Shown here: one piece after another, positions 55,334-62,505 of the stretch
Layout: every line of letters starts with the position of its first letter
Position numbering within the stretch: position 1 is the first letter of the stretch
Assembly: GCA_028284775.1 (NCBI GenBank)
Contig: JANQRB010000115.1
Coordinates: forward strand, 19,374-83,373
DNA: 64,000 nt
Source of the DNA: Candidatus Kapaibacterium sp.
GTDB taxonomy: Bacteria > Bacteroidota > Ignavibacteria > Kapaibacteriales > UBA7675
Direction of reading: 5' to 3'
Notes under the pieces: generated by a model
Seen by the model: only the letters and a program-made list of their open reading frames with translations
The model's database searches: none
Told to the model about the DNA's origin: nothing
Made by a program: the position numbers and the translations under genes

Positions 55334-56035
55334 ATGAAAACTTCAACAGGTAGTACCCGGCAACACTTGCGCTATTTTGTGTTTGCCTGCCTTGGATTAT
55401 TGCTGCTTCACACAACGGCTGCTGCGCAGCATTTTGGTCTTGGCCTGGGGCTTTCGACTCCCAATGACGATGTTAATTCCGTTTATAATTCCGATAAACT
55501 TTCTACCTCGGATGGATTGAGCGACTTGTTGCGTGAGGCTACCGACCCGGGCTTTCACATCAATGCGCGCTACTGGCTCGGACTGGGCGGAAACATGAGC
55601 CTGGTAATAGGCGCTGCCTGGCACCGATTTCCCGAGACGCAGATTGAAGTGCGCCGCCCCGATAATGACGAGCTGCTCGCTGTTTTGCAGACAACGCAAA
55701 ACATTATTCCAATCTCGGTCGGTATCGATTATCCGATATTCAGAGAGTTGCTTGGACTTTATCTTGCGGGCGATCTGAATTACAATCTGCTCTTTTCGTC
55801 GGTGGATTTTGTGCGCGGCGACGTGGCGATACCTTTCGACGACAGTCCCAGCGATAGCCGGGTCGGTGCGAGCGTCGGCTTTGGACTGGAGTTTGATGTG
55901 AAGTTGCTCCTGCTCGATCTGGGCCTGAAATACAACCACGCCAATATCATTGGTCGCGAGACCGACGAGCCGGATAAAACGTTCTTGACACTCAATCTTA
56001 GCGTAATTTTTGGCGGTAAAACGAAAGGCGACTAA
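55334..56035 (+). CDS. predicted outer-membrane beta-barrel protein in an operon with an ECF sigma factor
   Basis: A 233-residue protein. The basic N-terminus MKTSTGSTRQHLR precedes a signal peptide core (FVFACLGLLLLHTTAAA). The mature part is of the small Omp beta-barrel type (FGLGLGLSTPND, FHINARYWLGLGGNMSLVIG, VGASVGFGLEFDVKLLLLDLG), ending LTLNLSVIFGGK. It starts 5 bp after the sigma gene. It could be the product that the sigma factor monitors or controls. No named family recognised. Ten bases after its stop the terminator of a small-RNA candidate on the other strand begins. Confidence 0.75.
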   Translation: MKTSTGSTRQHLRYFVFACLGLLLLHTTAAAQHFGLGLGLSTPNDDVNSVYNSDKLSTSDGLSDLLREATDPGFHINARYWLGLGGNMSLVIGAAWHRFPETQIEVRRPDNDELLAVLQTTQNIIPISVGIDYPIFRELLGLYLAGDLNYNLLFSSVDFVRGDVAIPFDDSPSDSRVGASVGFGLEFDVKLLLLDLGLKYNHANIIGRETDEPDKTFLTLNLSVIFGGKTKGD

Positions 56036-56045
56036 AGGGCCGGAC

Positions 56046-56077
56046 AAAAAAATACCCGGTGTGTGGTACACCAGGTA
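56046..56077 (-). terminator. intrinsic terminator of small-RNA copy B
   Basis: Read on the minus strand: ACCTGGTGT, a 5-nt loop, ACACCGGGT, then A and seven T. The stem is 9 bp with one wobble. Confidence 0.85.
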
Positions 56078-56122
56078 GGAGCATCTGGCTCAGTTATCAG
56101 GGGAGAAACAACTGATCAACTC
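56046..56122 (-). ncRNA. small-RNA candidate, copy B (own promoter)
   Basis: A 77-nt element on the minus strand. It starts GAGTTGATCAGTTG and forms a 6-bp stem (TCAGTT/AACTGA, plus coordinates 56110-56115 with 56090-56095) around a 14-nt loop holding TCTCCCCTG. A short GAG/CTC hairpin follows, then an intrinsic terminator. A second, diverged copy lies upstream at 56195-56274. A promoter candidate ends 5 nt before the first conserved base, so the predicted transcript begins where the conservation begins. No reading frame is present. The C-rich loop could pair with Shine-Dalgarno-like sequences. Rfam identity is unknown. Confidence 0.65.
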
Positions 56123-56127
56123 CGGTA

Positions 56128-56158
56128 CAAACTTAGTAAAAGAATTCAGATTTGCCAA
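56128..56158 (-). promoter_or_regulatory. Bacteroidota-type promoter of small-RNA copy B
   Basis: On the minus strand TTG (56158-56156) is followed after 20 nt by TAAGTTTG (56135-56128), an exact TAnnTTTG. The expected start, 5-7 nt further on, coincides with the first conserved base of the RNA at 56122. Confidence 0.6.
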
Positions 56159-56194
56159 TTAAAAATAGACTGTGTCCGGCGACCGACCGGTACT

Positions 56195-56228
56195 AAAAAA
56201 AAATACCCGGTGCTCTGAAGCACCAGGT
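56195..56228 (-). terminator. intrinsic terminator of small-RNA copy A and the tRNA unit
   Basis: Read on the minus strand: ACCTGGTGCT, a 4-nt loop, AGCACCGGGT, then A and nine T. The 10-bp stem has one wobble. Confidence 0.88.
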
Positions 56229-56274
56229 ATGAGCATCAAACTCAGCCGCCAGGGGAGATGCAACTGATCAACTC
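56195..56274 (-). ncRNA. small-RNA candidate, copy A (downstream of tRNA-Met)
   Basis: An 80-nt element with the same plan as copy B: identical first 14 nt, the invariant TCTCCCCTG in a 14-nt loop, a GATGCTC block and a terminator. The loop-closing stem is kept although two bases differ: TCAGTT pairs with GGCTGA through two U-G pairs where copy B has U-A. The stem tip of the terminator also differs in a pairing-preserving way. No promoter box stands before it. The tRNA-Met gene ends 47 bp upstream on the same strand with no terminator between, so this copy is probably made from the tRNA transcript. Confidence 0.62.
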
Positions 56275-56321
56275 AAGCTTGTTTGCATTAGTCACTACCG
56301 CGAATCGCAGCGAATTCTATG

Positions 56322-56395
56322 TACCGGAGGAGGGATTTGAACCCCCGACACGCGGATTATGATTCCGCTGCTCTAACCTACTGAGCTACTCCGGC
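56322..56395 (-). tRNA. tRNA-Met (anticodon CAT)
   Basis: A 74-nt cloverleaf on the minus strand. The acceptor stem is GCCGGAG/CTCCGGT with a G-U end pair, the D arm GCTCAGTAGGTTAGAGC, the anticodon stem GCGGA/TCCGC around ATCATAA (anticodon CAT), and the T arm GGGGGTTCAAATCCC. The discriminator is A and CCA is not encoded. The CATAA loop and stem fit elongator methionine; the lysidine-modified isoleucine tRNA has the same anticodon and cannot be fully excluded. Confidence 0.93.
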
Positions 56396-56406
56396 GAAGG
56401 AGACTC

Positions 56407-56438
56407 ACAATTTAGCACTATCCTGCTTGTAAATCAAA
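56407..56438 (-). promoter_or_regulatory. promoter candidate of tRNA-Met
   Basis: On the minus strand TTTG (56438-56435) is followed after 20 nt by TAAATTGT (56414-56407), close to TAnnTTTG and with the same spacing as the copy B promoter. It lies between the bfn gene and the tRNA. Confidence 0.45.
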
Positions 56439-56464
56439 TTTTGCGGCGAAAGTAGATCAAAATT

Positions 56465-57079
56465 TCAGGAAGCATCGCCATCCGAGTCATTGTCGAGCTT
56501 ACTTATTTCATCCCGGATGATGGCCGCGGTTTCGTAGTCTTCTTTGTCAATGGCTTTTTGTAGCTCCTGCGCCAGGACTTCGCGCCGCGACATCGATGAT
56601 TTCTCGGTCGTACGCTCCTCGACGGTTGTTGCAAGCGATTCGTCGGCCATCTCGTCTCCTTCACCCTCATAGTCTGACGATTCGGCTTCGAAGGCGGCTT
56701 CGTCCATAACTTCAACGGCAACGTAAATCGGCGCGTTGAAGCGCACGGCAAGTGCTATGGCGTCGCTGGGGCGGGCGTCTACCTCCGTACCGGCCGATTC
56801 GAGTATCAGCTGAGCATAAAAGGTGGAATCCTGAATATCATTAATGATGATTTCAACCAGGCGCGATCCCATTGTCTCGACAATCGATTTCATCAGATCG
56901 TGTGACATCGGACGTTGGGATTTTATGCCTTCCATTTCAAGCGCGATCGCCTGTGCCTGCGCTGCTTCAATCATAATCGGCAATCGCCGATGGCCGCTTT
57001 TTTCCTGGAGTATCAATGCGTATCCGTTGCTCGCCGGGCTTGTCGATAGTCCGAGAATTTCTACCAGAACCTTATTCAC
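56465..57079 (-). CDS. bifunctional nuclease (DUF151) with C-terminal UVR motif
   Basis: A 204-residue protein. Residues 1-125 are the BFN/DUF151 domain (LQEKSGHRRLPIMIEAAQAQ, RPMSHDLMKSIVETMG and VDARPSDAIALAVRFNAPIY). In plants and bacteria this domain has been tied to DNase/RNase activity. An acidic linker (about 130-160) leads to a UVR motif (LAQELQKAIDKEDYETAAIIRDEI), the short helical pair of UvrB/UvrC and ClpC-type proteins. The fusion is typical of Bacteroidota and relatives. The start is GTG; no upstream ATG is in frame. uvrA lies 2.3 kb upstream on the same strand, possibly by chance. Confidence 0.88.
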   Translation of the reverse strand: MNKVLVEILGLSTSPASNGYALILQEKSGHRRLPIMIEAAQAQAIALEMEGIKSQRPMSHDLMKSIVETMGSRLVEIIINDIQDSTFYAQLILESAGTEVDARPSDAIALAVRFNAPIYVAVEVMDEAAFEAESSDYEGEGDEMADESLATTVEERTTEKSSMSRREVLAQELQKAIDKEDYETAAIIRDEISKLDNDSDGDAS

Positions 57080-57537
57080 GTCGCATACCCATGTGTCGTT
57101 GTTGAATCGAAAATCCCTTATATCGTCCGCTGCATCTGAAGCATATCACTTTTCTTTCGATACACTCACAACCGGCATGCCGTTTGAGACGCATTAATGC
57201 GGGTAAAATTTAGGTAAGAAATAATGATAAAACAAATTGATAGTCAAGGTAGAATTGTCCCTATCGGTCCACCCGCAGCCATGATTACATATTCAGGACC
57301 ATAGATCGGTGTTGAAGATCGAACGGCCCGCAATTACGGTCGTGACCGGGAATAGGCGGTCTTTTGACTTTGTGTACACGGCAGGCTGAATTGCCGATTT
57401 GAGCCTGGTTGGCGAATTCGTAGCAATGCGGTACTTATACAAGTAGACAGGGGCCCGACCACCACAGATGGGTGGCAGGGCCTTGTTTTGTCAGGGCCTG
57501 GAAAAGCTCTTCATCAAACGTGGTGCCCTGGTCAAAA
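57080..57537. other. intergenic region between etfA and bfn
   Basis: 458 bp. A hairpin at 57452-57482 (GGCCC and CCACC pairing with GGTGG and GGGCC across a 2x2 internal loop) may mark the end of etfA transcription, though no T-run follows on that strand. Otherwise nothing recognised. Confidence 0.4.
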
Positions 57538-58512
57538 CTACGCTCCGGTCGTAGCGGCGACTCTTTCTGTGAGTTTAGGCAGTACTTCAAACACATCACC
57601 AACAATGCCGTAGTCCGCAACCTGAAAAATCGGCGCTGAAGCATCTTTGTTGATCGCAACGATTACTTTGGACGAGGACATCCCCGCCAGGTGCTGAACC
57701 GCTCCTGAAATGCCGCAGGCGACATAAAGGTTAGGCGACACTGTTTTGCCTGTTTGTCCCACCTGTTCGGCATGGGGGCGCCACCCGGCATCCACCACTG
57801 CTCGAGAAGCGCCGACGGCTCCACCGAATGCCCCGGCCAGCTCTTCCACCAGGTAGAAATTTTCCGGCCCCTTCATCCCGCGTCCTCCGGATACGATAAT
57901 CTCTGCTTCCGCGACATCTAGAGCTCCGGTGGCTCGCGTGACATCAGTGACGCCGGCTCTGGTATCGTTCTCACTAAGCTGAGGACTAAAGTCCGTAACG
58001 GCCGGTGTCGCAGGTGAGTCGGCCTTGCGCGCGGTAAATATATTCGGGCGAATTGTGTAGACATGACGCGGCGTTTCGATTTTTGCCCTAATATGCGCCT
58101 TGCCGGCATACACCGGTTTGCTCGCCACCAGATGCTCGCCGTCGAGACTAAAATTGATAGTATCGGCGATCAATCCTGCCTGCAGACGGATCGCAATCCG
58201 GGGCGCCAGCTCTTTACCAGCCGCGGTCGCCGGCAAGAGCAGGGCATCAAAGCCCCGGTCTTCGGCCAGCTGAGCGACGGCGCGCGCAACACCCATGGAA
58301 GAATTGTTTTGCAGCAGATCACTTTGAACGTTGAAACAATCCGTCAGTCCGTAGGCACCGGCTTCGGCGATCGCGCCGGCATCGCCGTTGATAACGACTC
58401 CGCTCAGGCTGCCGCCGGTCAGCTCATTGATACGCCTGCCGGCCATCAGCACTTCATAGGCAGTTTTTTTGAACTTTTGATCCTGAGTCTCTAACAATCC
58501 TAATACTTTCAT
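57538..58512 (-). CDS. etfA: electron transfer flavoprotein alpha subunit
   Basis: A 324-residue ETF alpha. It binds FAD and hands electrons from acyl-CoA and other dehydrogenases to the quinone pool. The FAD-binding C-terminus shows IIVSGGRGMKG, ELAGAFGGAVGASRAVVD, QVGQTGKTVSPNLYVACGISGA and VAINKDASAPIFQVADYGIVGD. It follows etfB with a 58-bp gap, same strand. The ATG at MKVLGLLE is chosen over a TTG 9 nt upstream. No dehydrogenase or ETF-quinone oxidoreductase lies nearby. Confidence 0.95.
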   Translation of the reverse strand: MKVLGLLETQDQKFKKTAYEVLMAGRRINELTGGSLSGVVINGDAGAIAEAGAYGLTDCFNVQSDLLQNNSSMGVARAVAQLAEDRGFDALLLPATAAGKELAPRIAIRLQAGLIADTINFSLDGEHLVASKPVYAGKAHIRAKIETPRHVYTIRPNIFTARKADSPATPAVTDFSPQLSENDTRAGVTDVTRATGALDVAEAEIIVSGGRGMKGPENFYLVEELAGAFGGAVGASRAVVDAGWRPHAEQVGQTGKTVSPNLYVACGISGAVQHLAGMSSSKVIVAINKDASAPIFQVADYGIVGDVFEVLPKLTERVAATTGA

Positions 58513-58570
58513 AGCGTACAACTGAGCGTTAAGGGTAAAACAAACAATTCTGAGAATCAGTCCGTATCGA

Positions 58571-59317
58571 TCAAATGACCTTAGCTTCTTCGTGCAGCAG
58601 GCGAACCAGTTCCGCGATATCGGTATCGGAATCTCCGAGCACCTTGCCCTGGTTCTTGGCGGGTGGGTTCTCCATCGCGATCACACTGACCCGGGTGGCT
58701 TCGGAAGTCGATTCCCGCTCCTCGATCGGTTTCGATTTGGCTTTGATAATATCGGGCAGCTTCGGATAGCGCGGATCATTCAATCCTTTCTGGGCCGATA
58801 TGACACAGGGTAATGTTGTGGTGATCGTCTCCTTGCCGCCCTCGACATCTCGTTCAAGCTGCAGCGTAGTACCGTCGACAGACAATGTTGAGACTATCGA
58901 GACCGAGGGCCAATCCAGCAGCTCGGCTACCATCGGCGCCATTTGAAAGGAATCGAAGTCAATGCTTTGTCTGCCGAAAATTATCAGGTCCGGAGCGATA
59001 TCTTTTGCCACCGCAACGATATCCGCGGCCACGCCAAACGAATCCGATTCTTCCTTGCTGCGCACGAGCACGGCTTTATCCACACCCATCGCCAGAGCCG
59101 TTCGCAGGATATCCTTGCCTGCTTCATCTGCGACGGTAACAACGGTGACGCTGCCGCCATGTTTTTGTTTAAGTTGTAATCCTTCTTCAATTGCGTATTC
59201 ATCGTAGGGATTGAGGATGTATTTCACTCCCTGCGATGCAATCGTCCGGCCGTCATCACCTACCATTACTTTGGTTGCCGTATCAGGTACCCGCGAGATA
59301 CCCACCAGAATGTTCAT
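58571..59317 (-). CDS. etfB: electron transfer flavoprotein beta subunit
   Basis: A 248-residue ETF beta, partner of etfA. Characteristic parts are NPYDEYAIEEGLQL, the adenine-nucleotide region LRTALAMGVDKAVLV, LIIFGRQSIDFDS, and the late VISAQKGLNDPRYPKLPDI signature used to recognise the family. A strong AGGAGGG ribosome-binding site precedes the ATG. A TAnnTTTG box at 59379-59386, just after uvrA, suggests that etfBA has its own promoter. Confidence 0.95.
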   Translation of the reverse strand: MNILVGISRVPDTATKVMVGDDGRTIASQGVKYILNPYDEYAIEEGLQLKQKHGGSVTVVTVADEAGKDILRTALAMGVDKAVLVRSKEESDSFGVAADIVAVAKDIAPDLIIFGRQSIDFDSFQMAPMVAELLDWPSVSIVSTLSVDGTTLQLERDVEGGKETITTTLPCVISAQKGLNDPRYPKLPDIIKAKSKPIEERESTSEATRVSVIAMENPPAKNQGKVLGDSDTDIAELVRLLHEEAKVI

Positions 59318-59378
59318 AGCGGCTTTCCCTCCTAACGAATTGGATAAATACTTGTCAGCGAGCGTTTGGAAAAGACTT

Positions 59379-59386
59379 CAAATATA
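59379..59386 (-). promoter_or_regulatory. TAnnTTTG box upstream of etfB
   Basis: TATATTTG on the minus strand matches the Bacteroidota -7 element exactly. No TTG is found at the usual distance. It lies 62 nt before the etfB start. Confidence 0.35.
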
Positions 59387-59416
59387 CGAAAATAAATCGA
59401 TTGAAGAGACGGAGCT

Positions 59417-62347
59417 TCAGCGTTTTAACTCCGGTTGAAGGTAAGAACCCGTAATGGAATCCTTTGCGGCTGCAATGGTTTCCGGCGCGCCTTCGGCAAC
59501 GATATGCCCGCCGTTTTTGCCGCCGCCCGGCCCCAGGTCGATAATCCAGTCGGCCGTCTTGATGACATCCAGGTTGTGTTCGATCACTATGACGGTATTG
59601 CCTCTGCCAACCAGCCGGTGCAGGAGTTTCAGCAGGATATCGATGTCTTCGAAATGCAGCCCGGTAGTAGGTTCGTCCAGGATATACAGCGTTTTGCCCG
59701 TGCTGACTTTGGAGAGCTCCGTAGCGAGTTTAACGCGTTGCGCTTCACCACCCGAGAGCGTCGTTGCCTGTTGTCCAAGCCGGATGTACGTCAGGCCTAC
59801 ATCGAAGAGCGCCTGCACCTTGCGTGCTATTTTGGGAATGTCCTGAAAAAACGTCAGCGCTTCTTCAACTGTCATCGCCAGCACATCGGCGATCGACCGG
59901 CTTTTATAACGCACCTGCAGCGTTTCATTATTGTAGCGTTTGCCGGCGCAGACATCGCATTCCACATAAACGTCCGGCAAAAAGTTCATCTCGATTTTTT
60001 TGACGCCGTCGCCTTCGCATTCATCACAGCGTCCCCCGGCGACATTGAAGGAAAAGCGCCCGGGCTTGTAACCGCGTATCTTCGACTCCGGCAATTGTGC
60101 ATACAAATCGCGAATGAGCGTGAACAATCCGGTATAGGTTGCGGGATTAGAACGCGGCGTGCGGCCGATGGGTGCCTGGTCGATTTCGATCACTTTGTCG
60201 ATGTGTTCCAGACCCTCGATGCTGTCATAAGGCTGCGGCCTGGCGTGTGAACGATAAAAGTGACGCGAGAGGATGGGATAGAGCGTATCGTTAATCAGGG
60301 TCGACTTGCCGGAGCCGCTCATTCCAGTCACGCAGGTGAAAGTTTCGAGCGGTATCTGAAGCTGTACATCCTGCAGATTGTGTCCCGACGCTCCACGAAT
60401 TTTCAGATGCTGGCCATTGCCCGGCCGGCGTTCGGCGGGAATTGCGATCGACTTCTTTCCGAGAATATACTGCGCGGTCAGGGAGCTGCGGATGCCTCGT
60501 GCACGCGGACGGAAGAGACGGTCAGGCTTGCCGGCGAGGATTACTTCGCCCCCGTGGATGCCGGCGCGCGGCCCGAGATCAACCACATAGTCGGATTGTT
60601 CGATCATTTCACGATCGTGTTCAACCACAATGACGGAATTGCCCAGATCACGCAGTTTTTTGAGCGAGGAGATCAATTTCTGATTATCGTGCTGATGAAG
60701 TCCGATGCTCGGTTCGTCCAGTACATACAACACCCCTACCAATTGCGAGCCGATTTGCGAGGCCAGCCGTATTCGCTGCGCTTCGCCGCCGGAAAGCGTA
60801 CGAGCCGCCCGGTCCAGCGTCAGATAGAGCAAACCCACTTCACCGAGGAAAGCCAGTCGCGCCGTAATCTCCTTCAGAATAAGACTGCCGACCAGTTTTT
60901 CACGATCGCTGAGCTTCAGCGCCTGAAAGTGCTCCAGGGCCTCGGCGATCGACATTCGAATGACATCCCGGATATTGTAATCGTGAAAGCGTACCATCAG
61001 GCTTTCCGGACGCAGACGCCCGCCGCGGCAATCCGGGCATTCTACGCTGGTCATATAGGATTCAATCGAGTTGCGAATTGCGGCCGAAGACGTCTTGCTG
61101 TACTGCGAGCGCACGCTGTCAAGGATGCCTTTAAACTTTTGCTTGTAAATGACATTCTTGCCGGATTGAAAAGTGTACTGGATCGGAAAAACCTTGTCGC
61201 CCGCGCCATTCAGCAGGATATCGATCTTGTCATCAGTCAGCTCGCTCACAGCCACGCTGCGGTCGATATCGAAATGCTCGCAAACCGCTTCCACCGTTTT
61301 CCACAGCCAGGTGTCACGGTGTTTGCCCAGGGGGGCGACGCCGCCCTCATTCAGCGATAGTTTCTTGTCCGGCATCATCAGCGCGTCGTCGAAATCGCGA
61401 ACGACGCCGAGGCCTTCGCAGCTGCGGCAGGCCCCGTAGGGCGAGTTGAAACTGAAAGCGTTGGGCGCCAGGGGTTCAAATGAGCGGTTGCAGATCGGAC
61501 AGGCATTGGCCTGATTATAGAGGGTCTCGCGCTGACCCTTGCCGGATTCGGCCAGAATCATAACAATGCCGTCGCCCCATTTGAGCGCTAAGGTGATTGA
61601 TTCGCGCAGACGCTGCTCGGCCGCTTCCTTGACTGCCAGACGATCCGCCACAAGCTCGATATCATGAACTTTGTAGCGATCGACCTGCATACCGTCGCTG
61701 ATGCTTTCGATGACACCGTCGACCCGCACACGTGTGAAGCCTTGTTTGCGCAATTGTTCGAACAGATCGCGATAATGTCCCTTGCGGCCGCGAACGACCG
61801 GCGCGAGTATTTGAATTTTTTGGCCGGCATTGCGTTCCTGAACGGCCTCGACTATCTGATCGAAAGATTGGCGCCGCACCGGCTGATCCGGATGATCGAC
61901 GCAATGTTGAATTCCCAACTTGGCATACAGCAGCCGGATATAGTCGTATACTTCCGTCACGGTGCCGACGGTGGAACGCGGATTGTGACCGACGGTTTTC
62001 TGTTCGATCGAAATAGCCGGCGAAAGACCGTCGATCAGGTCGACGTCGGGCTTTTCCATCAGGCCCAAAAACTGGCGCGCATAGACGGACAGCGATTCCA
62101 CATAGCGTCGTTGACCTTCGGCATACAGGGTATCGAAGGCCAGGCTCGACTTGCCGGATCCGGAAAGACCCGTGATCACAACGAGTTCGTCGCGCGGCAA
62201 ATCGATATCGATGTTTTTAAGATTATGTTCGCGCGCACCCTTAACGGTGATGCTCGTACTGTCGGCAATGCCATTGCCCCTGCCGACTGCATCCGTCGGC
62301 GGACTGGCTGCAGCGGTCTTGCGTTTTGATCGTGTACCCGTGCTCAT
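59417..62347 (-). CDS. uvrA: UvrABC excision nuclease subunit A
   Basis: A 976-residue ABC ATPase that recognises DNA damage and loads UvrB in nucleotide-excision repair. Both nucleotide-binding domains are complete: Walker A GLSGSGKSSL and GMSGSGKSTL; signatures LSGGEAQRIRLA and LSGGEAQRVKLA; Walker B YVLDEPSIGLH and YILDEPTTGLH. Both zinc fingers are present (CPICNRS with CRSCEG; CDECEGDG with CDVCAGKR). The first about 30 residues are a basic, low-complexity extension before SITVKGAREHNLKN. The start is uncertain by a few codons. Divergent from nnr. Confidence 0.97.
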   Translation of the reverse strand: MSTGTRSKRKTAAASPPTDAVGRGNGIADSTSITVKGAREHNLKNIDIDLPRDELVVITGLSGSGKSSLAFDTLYAEGQRRYVESLSVYARQFLGLMEKPDVDLIDGLSPAISIEQKTVGHNPRSTVGTVTEVYDYIRLLYAKLGIQHCVDHPDQPVRRQSFDQIVEAVQERNAGQKIQILAPVVRGRKGHYRDLFEQLRKQGFTRVRVDGVIESISDGMQVDRYKVHDIELVADRLAVKEAAEQRLRESITLALKWGDGIVMILAESGKGQRETLYNQANACPICNRSFEPLAPNAFSFNSPYGACRSCEGLGVVRDFDDALMMPDKKLSLNEGGVAPLGKHRDTWLWKTVEAVCEHFDIDRSVAVSELTDDKIDILLNGAGDKVFPIQYTFQSGKNVIYKQKFKGILDSVRSQYSKTSSAAIRNSIESYMTSVECPDCRGGRLRPESLMVRFHDYNIRDVIRMSIAEALEHFQALKLSDREKLVGSLILKEITARLAFLGEVGLLYLTLDRAARTLSGGEAQRIRLASQIGSQLVGVLYVLDEPSIGLHQHDNQKLISSLKKLRDLGNSVIVVEHDREMIEQSDYVVDLGPRAGIHGGEVILAGKPDRLFRPRARGIRSSLTAQYILGKKSIAIPAERRPGNGQHLKIRGASGHNLQDVQLQIPLETFTCVTGMSGSGKSTLINDTLYPILSRHFYRSHARPQPYDSIEGLEHIDKVIEIDQAPIGRTPRSNPATYTGLFTLIRDLYAQLPESKIRGYKPGRFSFNVAGGRCDECEGDGVKKIEMNFLPDVYVECDVCAGKRYNNETLQVRYKSRSIADVLAMTVEEALTFFQDIPKIARKVQALFDVGLTYIRLGQQATTLSGGEAQRVKLATELSKVSTGKTLYILDEPTTGLHFEDIDILLKLLHRLVGRGNTVIVIEHNLDVIKTADWIIDLGPGGGKNGGHIVAEGAPETIAAAKDSITGSYLQPELKR

Positions 62348-62505
62348 GTAGTATCGCGAACAGAGCTGATTAGTTAACATTTTGCGGCCATAAACCGGAC
62401 AAGCTAAGAAAAAAATTGCGCTCCCGCGAAGAGTTTTTCGGCTTAACGCTCAAGGCCGTGCAGCTTTCTTGTCGGCTAAACCGGTAATTGCCTATTTTTG
62501 TGGCG

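Noticed and set aside
56322..56395. Calling the CAT-anticodon tRNA a tRNA-Ile2 (lysidine type).
   Set aside because: The anticodon arm GCGGA-ATCATAA-TCCGC is that of typical elongator methionine tRNAs, but a profile-based check would be decisive.
57452..57482. Hairpin downstream of etfA as an intrinsic terminator.
   Set aside because: On the etfA strand no T-run follows it; the T-rich side is on the other strand, where no gene leads into it. Mentioned only in the spacer entry.
60260..61360. A 366-codon open frame opposite uvrA.
   Set aside because: uvrA is unmistakable on the other strand; the opposite frame is a high-GC shadow without recognisable domains.
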